15,145 nucleotides of DNA, from positions 1 to 15,145 of the forward strand of contig JAMQCK010000833.1 of assembly GCA_024196135.1 (NCBI GenBank). The letters are read 5' to 3'. Both the position numbers and the translations under genes were made by a program. The notes below the pieces were generated by a model. That model worked only from the letters and a program-made list of their open reading frames with translations, was not told the DNA's origin and ran no database searches. Below are positions 1 to 9,146 of the stretch, one piece after another. Within the stretch, counting starts at the first letter, position 1. Every line of letters starts with the position of its first letter. This stretch comes from Pleurotus ostreatus/Saccharomyces cerevisiae fusant (Eukaryota > Opisthokonta).

Positions 1-196
1 CGTGTCGTAGAAATTTGTCCAGAGGGTGGGCTTGGCGAGGTAATCAAGCAGGAGGCGAGGGGTCAGAAGGTGACTAGTTGTCAGTCTGTATGTCAGTTCG
101 ATGTCGGTGGCACTGAGACAAGTGAGAGGCTGAGTCACCGCATTACTCGCCGGCCGTGAACCGGGAAATTGGAATGCTGTCTGAACCTGTTTCCAT
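1..196 (-). CDS. 5' part of an unrecognised protein gene, running off the left edge
   Basis: I do not recognise this gene. On the minus strand, exon 1 would run from an ATG at 196 to 147, followed by a 73-base intron (146 to 74) with donor GTAATG, a CTGAC branch-like site and acceptor CTAG. Exon 2 then runs from 73 off the edge and stays open. The join is in frame and gives METGSDSIPISRFTAG, D, then HLLTPRLLLDYLAKPTLWTN and on to FYDT, about 41 residues. An alternative acceptor 12 bases earlier (ACATACAG) is also in frame and would add four residues. The start is uncertain: its -3 base is T, and the frame stays open upstream into the antisense of LCB2. The gene lies head to head with LCB2, 139 bases apart. 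Conserved-looking Leu, Pro and aromatic residues in exon 2 suggest real coding sequence. Confidence 0.45.
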
Positions 197-335
197 AAAT
201 AACCCGAGGCTGCCGACGCGCGCCGCACGCGCGCCCGGGGGAGGTGAATAAGGAACTTCAAGGAAGGGAACAAATCGCTGAACATAACTGCCTTCCGTCT
301 TCCCTTGCCCTCGTCCTTCTCTCCCAACTTGGGCG
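197..335. promoter_or_regulatory. short divergent promoter region between the partial gene and LCB2
   Basis: If the minus-strand start at 196 is right, only 139 bases separate the two start codons. The stretch holds a GC-rich block with overlapping GCGCGC palindromes (about 214-240) and then a pyrimidine-rich leader (about 290-327) just before the LCB2 ATG, as is common in basidiomycete 5' leaders. No TATA box is visible in the LCB2 direction. Confidence 0.4.
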
Positions 336-3074
336 ATGCCTGCGTCTCCAATGGCCCTTCCCCGCGCCACGCCAACGCCGTCGCGGTTCAAGCGCGCCCA
401 CACGAGCGCGCAGGAGTACCTACGCGCGATCGCCAGTCGCGAATCGGGGGGCGCGATACCCGGGACGCGCCACAGCGCGCCGAGCGTGTCGTCGGATGCG
501 AGCTCTGTCGCGTCCGTGTCCACATACGCGAGTTACGCGAGCACGTCGAAGACATCCGTCTCCCCGTCGTGTGCGTCCGAGGACCATGGCAGCGAGTGGG
601 ACTCCGCCGCCGACCCGCTAGGGTTCTCGCGCGACAAGGAGGCCGACGCACATGCTACTCCCCACTCCGAGTACGGGATCTGCAACGACGAGCGGTGGCG
701 CTACGAGAGCAGCTACCGCGGCACGCCGCCCTCTGAGGGGATCGCCGACCCACCGTACTACATCCTATTGTCGACGTACATCTCCTTCATCTTCGTGATT
801 GCGCTCGGGCACCTGGCGGACTGGATGGATCGGATGCGGTATGGGAGTGTGTATGGCAAGAGCGAAGAGACGGTTTCGCACGACAAGGACAAGGTGCGTC
901 GCCCGATTTCAGCGACCGGGAAATCACTTGATCTCACGGTCTTGAACGCTCTAGGGGCTTGCGCCTTTGACTGCTGACTTCGACTCGTTCTACACTCGGC
1001 GGCTCAAGCGACGTCTTCTGGAATGCTTCAACCAGCCCTCTACTGGCGTCGCTGGACGCACTATTCGGATTCTCGATCGCTACAGCCCCGACTGGAATAA
1101 GAGCCAGATCCTGACCGGCACCACTACGCGCACCCTGAACATCTCGTCCTACAACTACCTTGGCTTCGCTCAGGCGCAGGGAGGCTGCGCCGAGGGTGTT
1201 GAGGCCGGCCTCCATAGATACGGCATTTCTACTTGTGGAACGCGCGCCGAGGGAGGTTCTAGTGAACTGCATGTTACTGCCGAGCGCCTGGTGGCGAAGT
1301 AAGCCACTTCGCCTCGTCAGGTTTCCTTTTCTCATGTTATACAGCTTCGTCGGTACGGAGGACTCGTTGATCTCATCCATGGGCTTTGCTACGAACTCTA
1401 CGGTATGCACTTCACAATGTCTCTTGAGTCTGAGCTCATGGATTCGCGTAGATCATCCCGGCACTTGTTGGAAAGGGCTGCCTCATCATCTCTGACGAGC
1501 TTAACCACTCCAGCATCAGGTATGCCTACTTGCTACCGTGAAGAACAATCTGCTCACTTGCGAACAGGTTCGGCGCACGTCTTTCTGGGGCGCATGTCAG
1601 GCTCTTCAAGCACAACGACATCAAGGAACTGGAGCGGGTCCTTCGCGATGCTATCAGCCAAGGACAGCACAAGGTATAGTATCACTCGTCTTCGACATGC
1701 AAAACAAGACCACCAACACCACACTAGACGCATAGGCCATGGCGCAAGATTCTCGTTATCGTCGAGGGCCTGTACAGTATGGAGGGGACTATGGTCGATC
1801 TCCCGGGCATCATGGCATTGAAGTCGCAATACAAGGTCAGTTGCCAAGCTATTTACGGAAGTCCAAATCTAACTCCTCGCAGTTCTATCTCTTCGTCGAT
1901 GAAGCGCACTCCATTGGCGCCCTTGGCCCGCACGGCCGCGGCGTCTGCGACTACTACGGTATTCGGCCTCGGGGCGTTCCCAAGCCTGGCTTCAGCGCGG
2001 ACGACGACAACGCTGAGATCATTCCTGGGACTAATGTCGACATCTTGATGGGCACTTTCACGAAGTCTTTCGGCGCTGCGGGGGGCTACATTGCTGGCAG
2101 CCACCAGATTATCGAGTACCTCAGGGTAAGCATTCAAGTCTTCATTGTATATTCCCTCGAGATCTGATGTTCACCCTCAGGTCAACGGCCATGGCGGCGT
2201 TTACGCTGAGGCAATGACCCCGCCCGTTCTCATTCAGATCATTACTAGCATGGCCAGTATCATGGGCGTTGTCCCCGATATGCAGACGCCGAAGAAGCAC
2301 TCGCAACAACTCGTCAAGGCCCCTGCGCATCCCGGTCCCATCCCTGCTTCGTACCTGCCCCAATGGCTGCCGTGGCTGCAGGAGACCGTTGAGGCCCAAC
2401 TTCGCGGCAGCGAGGCGCTTAAATCACCGTCGACGGAACTGAAGTTCTACACCGGTACGTCTCATTCATCGACTGCTCTTCTGCATGGCTGATCTTTTCC
2501 CAGGTTTGGAGGGCAACGTACGCCTCCGGCGCCTCGCATTCAACTCGCGCTATCTCTCTCGCGGCCTGAACGCGCTCGGCTTCATCACCTGCGGCCACGA
2601 CGACTCGCCCGTCGTGCCGCTCATCATCTGGAGCCCGGGCAAGATGGTGCAGTTCCACCGGCTGATGCTGCAGTGGCGCGACGGGTGGAACCGGGGCATT
2701 GACGGGCGGATGGTGTGCATGGCGGCGGCGGGCGAGAGCCAGGAGGCAGGCGGCGACGACGCGGTGCGCAATGCGTGGGGCGCGCGAACGCCGATTTTGA
2801 CGGTGGTGGTGTCGTACCCGGCGACGCCGCTCATCACGTCGAGGGTGCGGTTCTGTGTGTCGGCTGCGCATACGAAGCAGGATATGGACATCGTCCTGCG
2901 GGCGTGCGACCAGGTCAATGTCGATTGCCTTCTTTTGCGAGTGTAATAAGCTGACTGTAGCTCTAGATTGGCGACTGGCTTGACCTCAAGCACGGCATCC
3001 CTCCCTCAGAGCGGTGGAACATCGACGACATCGTCGAGAACGCTGCTGAGTTGGTGCAGGCGGAGACTTTCTAA
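336..3074 (+). CDS. LCB2: serine palmitoyltransferase subunit 2 (LCB2), catalytic PLP subunit
   Basis: This is the catalytic subunit of the ER enzyme that condenses serine with palmitoyl-CoA, the first step of sphingolipid synthesis, working with LCB1. Exons: 336-893, 955-1298, 1345-1402, 1452-1519, 1568-1673, 1728-1835, 1883-2125, 2181-2454, 2504-2913, 2967-3074; total 2277 nt, about 758 aa, longer than the usual 560-650. Residues 1-135 are a Ser/Thr-rich tail, and about 141-161 form a membrane segment ([20 protein letters not shown]). The alpha-oxoamine synthase core follows: [19 protein letters not shown] entry, DELNHSS with PLP-stacking His339, DEAHS (Asp420, His423) and [12 protein letters not shown] with the Schiff-base Lys475. 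Compared with the family as I recall it, there are two extra stretches, about residues 444-465 and 643-682. The start has G at -3 and follows a pyrimidine-rich leader. Intron sizes are 46-61 bases. Identity is secure; the exact N-terminus is less so. Confidence 0.95.
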
Positions 3075-3465
3075 TGACGCGACGTCTTGTTGTACCGGTG
3101 GTCGTTGCGAGCAAGATAGATGCATCGACCTGTCGGTGTACTACATTCAATGACTAAGGAGGTGTACGAACATCACACGCAAGGAGGATCCCGTACTATA
3201 CCTAGACATACGTTCCCTAATCACAGTGATCTAGCTACGTAATGTACAACATCGTTAGAATGGTATCTTGTGGAAGGCAGAATACTTTGGATGGAAGATG
3301 AAGGCAGAAAACGTGCTTGACCGACGGGCGAAAACATTCCTGGGATTCTGAACTTGGCAGGCTTTGTGAGTCACAATGGAATTCTTCCCACGTGCGTTAC
3401 GTCAGCTGGCTGAATGTGGCGTTCGCGCTTGACTTTCGTCCATCACATCCCTCACGTCGACTGCC
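3075..3465. other. intergenic: LCB2 3' end and TAF1 promoter
   Basis: These 391 bases hold the LCB2 3' untranslated region, which is AT-richer from about 3180 to 3300, and then the TAF1 promoter. No convincing gene is present. The recognisable motifs are an E-box and a CRE-like site near 3389-3404, listed separately. No TATA box is apparent near the TAF1 start. Confidence 0.5.
3389..3404. promoter_or_regulatory. E-box (CACGTG) next to a CRE-like TGACGTAA site upstream of TAF1
   Basis: CACGTG occupies 3389-3394 and TTACGTCA (reverse TGACGTAA) occupies 3397-3404, two bases apart, ending 61 bases before the TAF1 ATG. CACGTG is the core bound by bHLH factors, and TGACGTAA is a classic bZIP (CRE/ATF) core. 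The same 8-mer recurs upstream of the proteasome activator gene. Function is inferred from motif identity and position only. Confidence 0.4.
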
Positions 3466-6400
3466 ATGGCGGGGAACGAGGAGAACGACGCGGTCTCCGC
3501 TCTTGCTGGCTTCTCCCTCAACAGCTTGCTCAGTGACCTATCCCTACCCGGAGGCGCGGGAATCACCAGCCAACTCGGCCTCGGCGGCGGCGCAGGCGCG
3601 CTCTCGTCCGAGCAAATATACAACGATGTCTACGAGGACGACTACGGCCCATTCGAAGACGATGAAGATGAGGAGATACAGCAGATGCAGGACGCGCCGC
3701 CTGCTGCCCCCCAGCCCAAGCAAAAGCGCGTCAAGGTCGTCAAACGGCTGGTTGAGCGGCCGAAGACTGTTTACGAGCGGTTTCCGACGTTCGAGAAGAA
3801 TAAGGTGTTGGACTTTACGGAGCTGTTTAGGGGGGAGACGGTTAGGAAGTCGAGGATTGCGAGGAGGCCGTTTCATGGTGCGTGTACATCCCACTGAAGT
3901 CGATCTGCTGGGCTGACTGAGCGCGTAGTCGAGTTGACATACGCGCGCAAACGCGAGGTGCCGAAGAACTATCTCGACCTTGTCGTGGGAGACACGAAGC
4001 GGCAGGTGGAGAACAAGCGCGTCGAGCAAGTAGTCTCTGCGGGAAGCATCGAGTCGGACTTGCGTCATGCACTCGAGGTGCGCAAACTCACTTGCGTACG
4101 TTGACGCGTCGCTAATACCACACTAGGAGCGCGATGGCACAGAGTCGGCAGTCAACCTCCCATTACACGATCGCACTTTTGACCTCGTCCTGCTGTCGAA
4201 CTGGGAAGACCAGATCGTATATGACCCAGAGAGTGGCCCCACGGCGCATAGCTCGAAAGCCTTCGATATGCACGCGGACACCAGTCTGAATGCGCGTTTG
4301 AATGACAAAGTCGAGTCTGGCGCGTGGACACAGAGTATCATCTGGGGTCCGCACCAGCCTTTCCGCGACTTCACGCAACTGGAGTTCAACCACGAAGACG
4401 ATGTTGTACCCGAGGAGAGGCAAGGTGTGTGGCATAGTTTATCAGTGGAGTATCCTGAGCTGACTTATCCAGCAGTCGAGCAAACGCGGCCACGGAAGCG
4501 CTTTAGGCTCGACCCCAGCCAAGTCCGGGACAAGCTCAACATCTCAAACGACCAATACTACGAGGTGTCAAAGGAGCGCCATCGCGTGCGGCAAACCTTT
4601 GGCCAGATCCAAGTCGAGCATGCCTATCCTGCGCAGAAATTGCAATTGCCCTTCGTACGTTGCTCCATCACAAAGCTCACATACCCTACTAACACAGTAT
4701 TGCAGTACAAGACGCGCCTATCCAAAGCCGAAGCCCGCTCCTTCCACCGCCCCGCCCTCCAATTCCCCAGCAACATCGAGCTCACCTTCTCCAAAGTGCG
4801 CACAGCAAAGAAGAAAAAGGACCGCGCGGGCCGCAAGCTCGGCAAGGGCGGCAACGTTGCCGAGGGCTTGCACAAGACCACCGACCTCAGTCTGCGCGAT
4901 ACGAGCAACTTTGTGCTGTGCGAGTATTCGGAGGAGCATCCGCCTGTGGTGCCGAACTTTGGTATGGGGAGTACGCTGGTGAATTACTATCGTAAGAAGG
5001 ACGATAAGGACGAGTATGTGCCGAAGGTCAGTTCACGGTCTTTGTCATTGGTGAAAGGTAGCTTATGTGGTTGCTTAGTTTGACTTGGGTGTACCATTTG
5101 TGCTCGAACCCCAAGATGACTCGCCGTTTATGAAGTTCGGCAACGTATACCCTGGCCAAGCTATACCCGCGCTGTACAACAACCTCGTTCGCGCACCTCT
5201 CTTCCGTCACAAGCCCTACAACACCGACTTCCTCGTGGTTCGGTAAGCATAAGTCGCCTCTTCCTCGCTGCTTGAACCTAACTCTGCCAACAGCCATACC
5301 TATAAGGGCCAGGTCACATACTACTTGCGCGAGATCAAGAACTTGTTTGTAGCTGGGCAGACCTACCCTGTCACCGAGGTTCCTGGCCCGCACTCGCGCA
5401 AGATCACCAGCACCATAAAGAACCGTCTGCAGATCATCGCCTTCAAGCTGCTTCGCAAGAGCGACGAGCAACGCCTGAAGATCCACCGCCTCATGAAGTA
5501 CTTCCCCGACCAAAACGAGCTGCAGATGCGCCAGCGCCTGAAAGAATTCATGGAATACCACCGGCGCGGCATCCACCAAGGCTTCTGGCGCCTCAAGGAC
5601 CACCTCACCATCCCCTCCGACGCGGAGATGCTGAAGATGATCACACCAGAGCAGGTCGTGCTGATGGAGAGCATGCAGGTCGGGCAGCGCCACCTAGCGG
5701 ACTGTGGGTACACGCAGACGGCAGAGGACTCGGATGATACGTCGAATTTGTCGATTGAGCAGCAGCTGGCGCCGTGGATTACGACGAAGAACTTTATACT
5801 GGCGACGCAGGCGAAGGCGATGTTGAAGTTGCATGGGGAGGGGGATCCGTCGGGGCGCGGGGAGGCGTTCAATTTCATTAGGATATCGATGAAGGATATC
5901 TTCGTGAAGGCGGGGGAGAATTATGAGGAGAAGCTTGGTGAGTTGCACGTCGTAAATTGGGGTGAACATGTATTGACGGACGCTTCAGCGGAAGCAGAGA
6001 GCCGGCCCAAATCCGCGCATAGGTACAATGTTGCGGAGCAGCAGCAGATATACAAGAGCGAGGTCGAGCGGATATGGAAGGCGCAGTTCGATTCGTTGAG
6101 TCGGAAGGACGAGCCGCCGCTGACGGAGGAGGATGAGCGCGAGTTCGCCAGGAAGGCGCGAGATGCTGCAGCTGCCCAGCAGCGTCCAGAGGGCATGAGG
6201 GACTCTCCAATGCCTTCGGATGACCGTGAGGCGAGCATGGCGCCGGACTCGGTCAAGAAGGTTATGCGTATCAAGCGCTTGGTACGTATCCGTGGTGACC
6301 TTGCTAGAGCACGATGCTCATCACCTGCATAGATTGACGGTGTCTGGAAGACCGAAATCGTCCGCGACCCCGCCGTCATCCGCGCGTACATCCGCAGCCG

Positions 6401-6982
6401 CCAGATCCTCGAGGAAGAGTCGACGATGGCCGACAGCCTCGCGCCGACGGGCGACGCCGAGAAGGACAAGCGCGCGATGAAGCGCCTCGAGGAGGAGATC
6501 GCGCGCATGAAGAAGAACCAGGAGCGGCGGCTGCACCGGAAGAACGCGAAGATCGTGAAGGAGGGCGGCACGCCAATGCAGCTGAACCGGCCTATCAAGC
6601 CGGACACGACACGGCGGTGTGGGCATTGTGGGCAGATTGGGCATATGAGTGAGTGGTTTGCGGTAGAGAGCAAGGAATGTGCTGATAGGAATGCCTAGAA
6701 ACGAACCGCAAGTGCCCGAGGTGGGCCGAGTTCAACAGTGCGACGCCGCCGATGCCTGTACCGACGCCGGCGAGCAACAATGCGGGACCGGCGAGCGTGA
6801 CGAGTCCACCACCACCGGGTGGCATGGGCTTCAACCGTGGTCCTGCTTTTGGCTTCCCTGCTGCTGTGCCTTCCCCGCTTGCGACCAGTCCGCCGGTCAG
6901 CGCGATGGACGTCGACGACGATATGGGGTCTACGTCGCAAACTGGCGGACCGAAGCTGAAGTTGACCTTGAAGAGGTCATAG
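3466..6982 (+). CDS. TAF1: transcription initiation factor TFIID subunit 1 (TAF1)
   Basis: This is the scaffold subunit of TFIID, which places TBP and the preinitiation complex on promoters in the nucleus. Exons: 3466-3877, 3929-4077, 4127-4424, 4476-4654, 4706-5026, 5079-5242, 5294-5937, 5989-6281, 6333-6648, 6699-6982; about 1019 aa, close to yeast Taf1, and like it without bromodomains. An acidic N-terminus (DVYEDDYGPFEDDEDEE, about residues 53-69) fits the TBP-contacting region. The long conserved central TAF1 domain follows, with VRKSRIARRPFHVELTYARK, SNWEDQIVYDP, RPRKRFRLD and TYKGQVTYYLREIKNLFVAG. The segment RPKSAHRYNVAEQQQIYKSE leads to a basic coiled-coil stretch and a zinc knuckle C-X2-C-X4-H-X6-C (Cys916, Cys919, His924, Cys931, split by the last intron). 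The tail is Pro-rich and ends KLKLTLKRS. Three introns (4425, 4655, 5938) are 51 bases and stop-free, so retention would stay in frame. The start has a strong context (GCCATGG). Confidence 0.95.
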
Positions 6983-7405
6983 ACTATACATATATTCTGC
7001 ATTGGACGTTCCTGTATCATAGTGTAATCTACTGCTCTGCTATCGTCGGATGCTTTCAAGCATCTAGATCCAAAGCGCGATGACCACTGGCTGTTAGCCA
7101 AATGTCCCGGAGAGAATGGCTATCCTTCGTCGAATGTGTGCCTCCCTTCAAAGGTCTACGGTGGCGATGGTTCGATTCTTCGCGCCCAGACCGACATACA
7201 ATAGGTATTTGAGTGTGGCAATTGTGTGCTTCGACCAGGGCGCGACACAGCGCGACGCGTCTCGCGTCACTTACGTCACGCGTCTGCTTATAACCAGGTC
7301 GCGGGCGTCTATTCTTCGATCGCCCTTTCTTGTCTTTCACCCCCACTCATCTCTTACGTCGCGACATACACTCTCACTCTGAGCAACGTATCGTCGTAGT
7401 CCGCC
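6983..7405. other. intergenic: TAF1 3' end and proteasome activator promoter
   Basis: These 423 bases contain the TAF1 3' untranslated region (an AT-rich ACATATATTC stretch just after the stop) and the promoter of the PA28 gene. Motifs seen are paired ACGCGT boxes around a TGACGTAA site and a TTATAA element at 7288-7293, 112 bases before the ATG. A pyrimidine-rich leader (about 7316-7380) precedes the start. No additional gene is supported. Confidence 0.5.
7255..7293. promoter_or_regulatory. PA28 promoter cluster: two ACGCGT boxes, TGACGTAA site and TTATAA element
   Basis: ACGCGT lies at 7255-7260 and 7278-7283. Between them, TTACGTCA at 7271-7278 (reverse TGACGTAA) overlaps the second box by one base. 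TTATAA follows at 7288-7293. ACGCGT is the MluI cell-cycle box bound by MBF-type factors in fungi, and TGACGTAA is a bZIP core also seen upstream of TAF1. The compact 39-base arrangement looks like a regulatory module, but this is inferred from motif identity only. Confidence 0.45.
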
Positions 7406-8655
7406 ATGGCAGAACATATGGATAGCAAGACGGCTAAGAGGATCGAGGTGCGCCATCGTCACTGGGATTGTGGCGATCATGGCTTACACTGCGCCCAGGA
7501 CTTCCGCAAGAAGATCACGGAGACCGGCGAGCACATCGTCTTCCATGTTTTCCCGGAGAAGGTGCGTGATGATACCCTCACTCACGCTCATCTGCCTGAC
7601 AACACCTCCCACCTCCCAGATCTTGTCAGTATGACCATTTATGGCCTTCGCCACCCCACTGACCACCTACAGGGAGCTCAATGACGCCGTGCTGGCTGCC
7701 TCATCCGTGAACTCGCCCTTCCACCCATCTCAGCCTACTGGTACCGATGCCACTGTACGCCCGCCTTCCGGGGAAGACGGGGTGGCGAAGAAGCGGAAGC
7801 GTGAGGAAGACGGCGCTGTGCCCGTGCCGGCGGGAACGGTGTATTATCCTCAATCAGTGGCCGCGAATCAGCGCCTGCTAGGCCTGCATGATGTTATCAA
7901 GCGCGAGTGCGAGCAGCTCGGTACGCTGGTGGTAGGTCTATCCAAATAAGGTGGACGGCATCGCAGGCTAATGCATCCGCAGGAACAAGTCAAGCTCTGG
8001 ATCACATTGACGATGCCCAAGTATGTGTTATCGTGGCTCTTTTGTGGGGGAACTGTGCTGACGAGCTTCTTATAGGATCGAAGAGTAAGTCCCGCACCCG
8101 CGTACAGTTCTTGCGCTCATGTGCTTGATGATCAGTGGGGACAACTTTGGTAAGGACACTGTTGCTGATGACTTTGTGGCGCGCTAACACTTTCCATCAG
8201 GCGTCGAGATCCAGACAGGTGACTGCTTGTCGAGCGTAAAGCTCATTGTTGCTGACCGACCGTGCAGAGGTACTCAACGAGCTCGACCGCGTGCACCAAA
8301 GCGCGTACAACCTCCGTGACTTGGCTCGCCAGCACCACCTCGAACGGGCAAAGATCTGCTCCAAGCTGATCAAGTATCCCAACATCGAGGACTATACCGT
8401 AAGATGCTGCCCGTCTGTGTGTCTTCGAATCTGCTGACACGTTCTGCAGATGGCCCTGCGCGAGCACGACGAGAAGCACATCCGTGTAGCAAGGGAGAAC
8501 TTGACTGACGTTCGCGATCTCTACGCGGTCATGACCGATCTTATTCACAAGAACATCACCAAGGTAAGCTTCCTGCGCTATCGGGCCTGCGACCTGTCTG
8601 ACTGTGGCTATAGATTCGCGCGCCGAAGGCGAACAACAACTCTGGATTCTACTAG
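7406..8655 (+). CDS. PA28 / REG gamma-like proteasome activator subunit
   Basis: PA28 forms a heptameric ring that caps the 20S proteasome and opens its gate without ATP or ubiquitin. Exons: 7406-7447, 7499-7561, 7620-7624, 7673-7931, 7983-8020, 8076-8084, 8136-8149, 8201-8218, 8268-8398, 8450-8563, 8614-8655; 735 nt, 244 aa, the normal family length. The first helix has FRKKITETGEHIVFHVFPEK then ILELND. A linker carries a basic KKRKREED, like the nuclear localisation signal of the gamma type. The activation loop reads KIEDGDNFGVEIQTE, closely matching the gamma subunit. The C-terminal bundle includes KLIKYPNIEDYTMALREHDEKH, and the chain ends in Tyr, as expected for docking into the 20S alpha-ring pockets. 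The 5-base exon ATCTT is required: every simpler join around it meets a stop or shifts frame, while it yields FPEKILELND. Three further exons are 9, 14 and 18 bases. The start has a good context (GCCATGG). Identity is firm. Confidence 0.93.
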
Positions 8656-9146
8656 AGGAATTACTAAGACAGCCACGTATCGGATAGCTATCAAGGTCGT
8701 CTAGAGCTCGACGACTGCGGCATTCTTCTTATAGAGTACAGCCTTCATGATTTCCTGGCGCGCACAGCGGTGTAGATTCCAGGTTCAAAAAAGAGGCAGG
8801 CATAGTAACGATGTCCTGACTTCTTGTCCGGGCCTCTGTCGAGATTGAAAGAACGGGAAGACGAAAACGGCCTCATCATCGGATTCGTTGACGAAAGTTA
8901 CAGTGTCACAGACGTCGAAGGAAGAAATGTGGCCACGGCAAAGTCCGAAAATTGAACTTCGTGGCTATCGTGTGACTAAAACCCTCCCATTGGCAGGTCT
9001 GACTTGCGGGCTCGTGAACTCATCCCGCGGTAGATCTCTGCCGAGTCATCGCGTGTATATCCATCGCGAGGAAGTCATGAATACGTGAGAGAAATCTACG
9101 ATACATTATGCCATGCACAGACCCCCTATCAACCTATGCCCAATAT
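8656..9146. other. convergent intergenic region between PA28 and the MFS transporter
   Basis: These 491 bases separate two gene ends that face each other, so they should hold both 3' untranslated regions and polyadenylation sites. I see no conserved reading frame, repeat or RNA gene. The one small open frame (8888-9088) has no recognisable composition or splice context. Confidence 0.5.

Noticed and set aside
143..523. Continuous 126-codon minus-strand frame over the LCB2 5' end
   Set aside because: Most of it is antisense to LCB2 exon 1. Only its last 17 codons before the intron donor fit the partial-gene model.
3317..3916. 199-codon plus-strand open frame starting upstream of TAF1
   Set aside because: It overlaps TAF1 exon 1 in another frame, has Arg/Ser-rich shadow composition, and the TAF1 frame there is clearly conserved.
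4425..4475. Treating this segment as TAF1 coding sequence because the frame stays open
   Set aside because: It has a GTGTGT donor, CTGAC branch point and CAGCAG acceptor, and its removal restores a sequence like other TAF1 proteins.
5921..6673. 250-codon minus-strand open frame opposite TAF1
   Set aside because: It is antisense to conserved TAF1 exons and crosses two TAF1 introns; its Ser/Arg-rich composition is that of a shadow of GC-rich coding sequence.
7169..7178. GGTTCGATTC resembling a tRNA B box
   Set aside because: The five bases on either side of the loop do not pair as a T-stem, and no A box or acceptor stem is found at the right distance.
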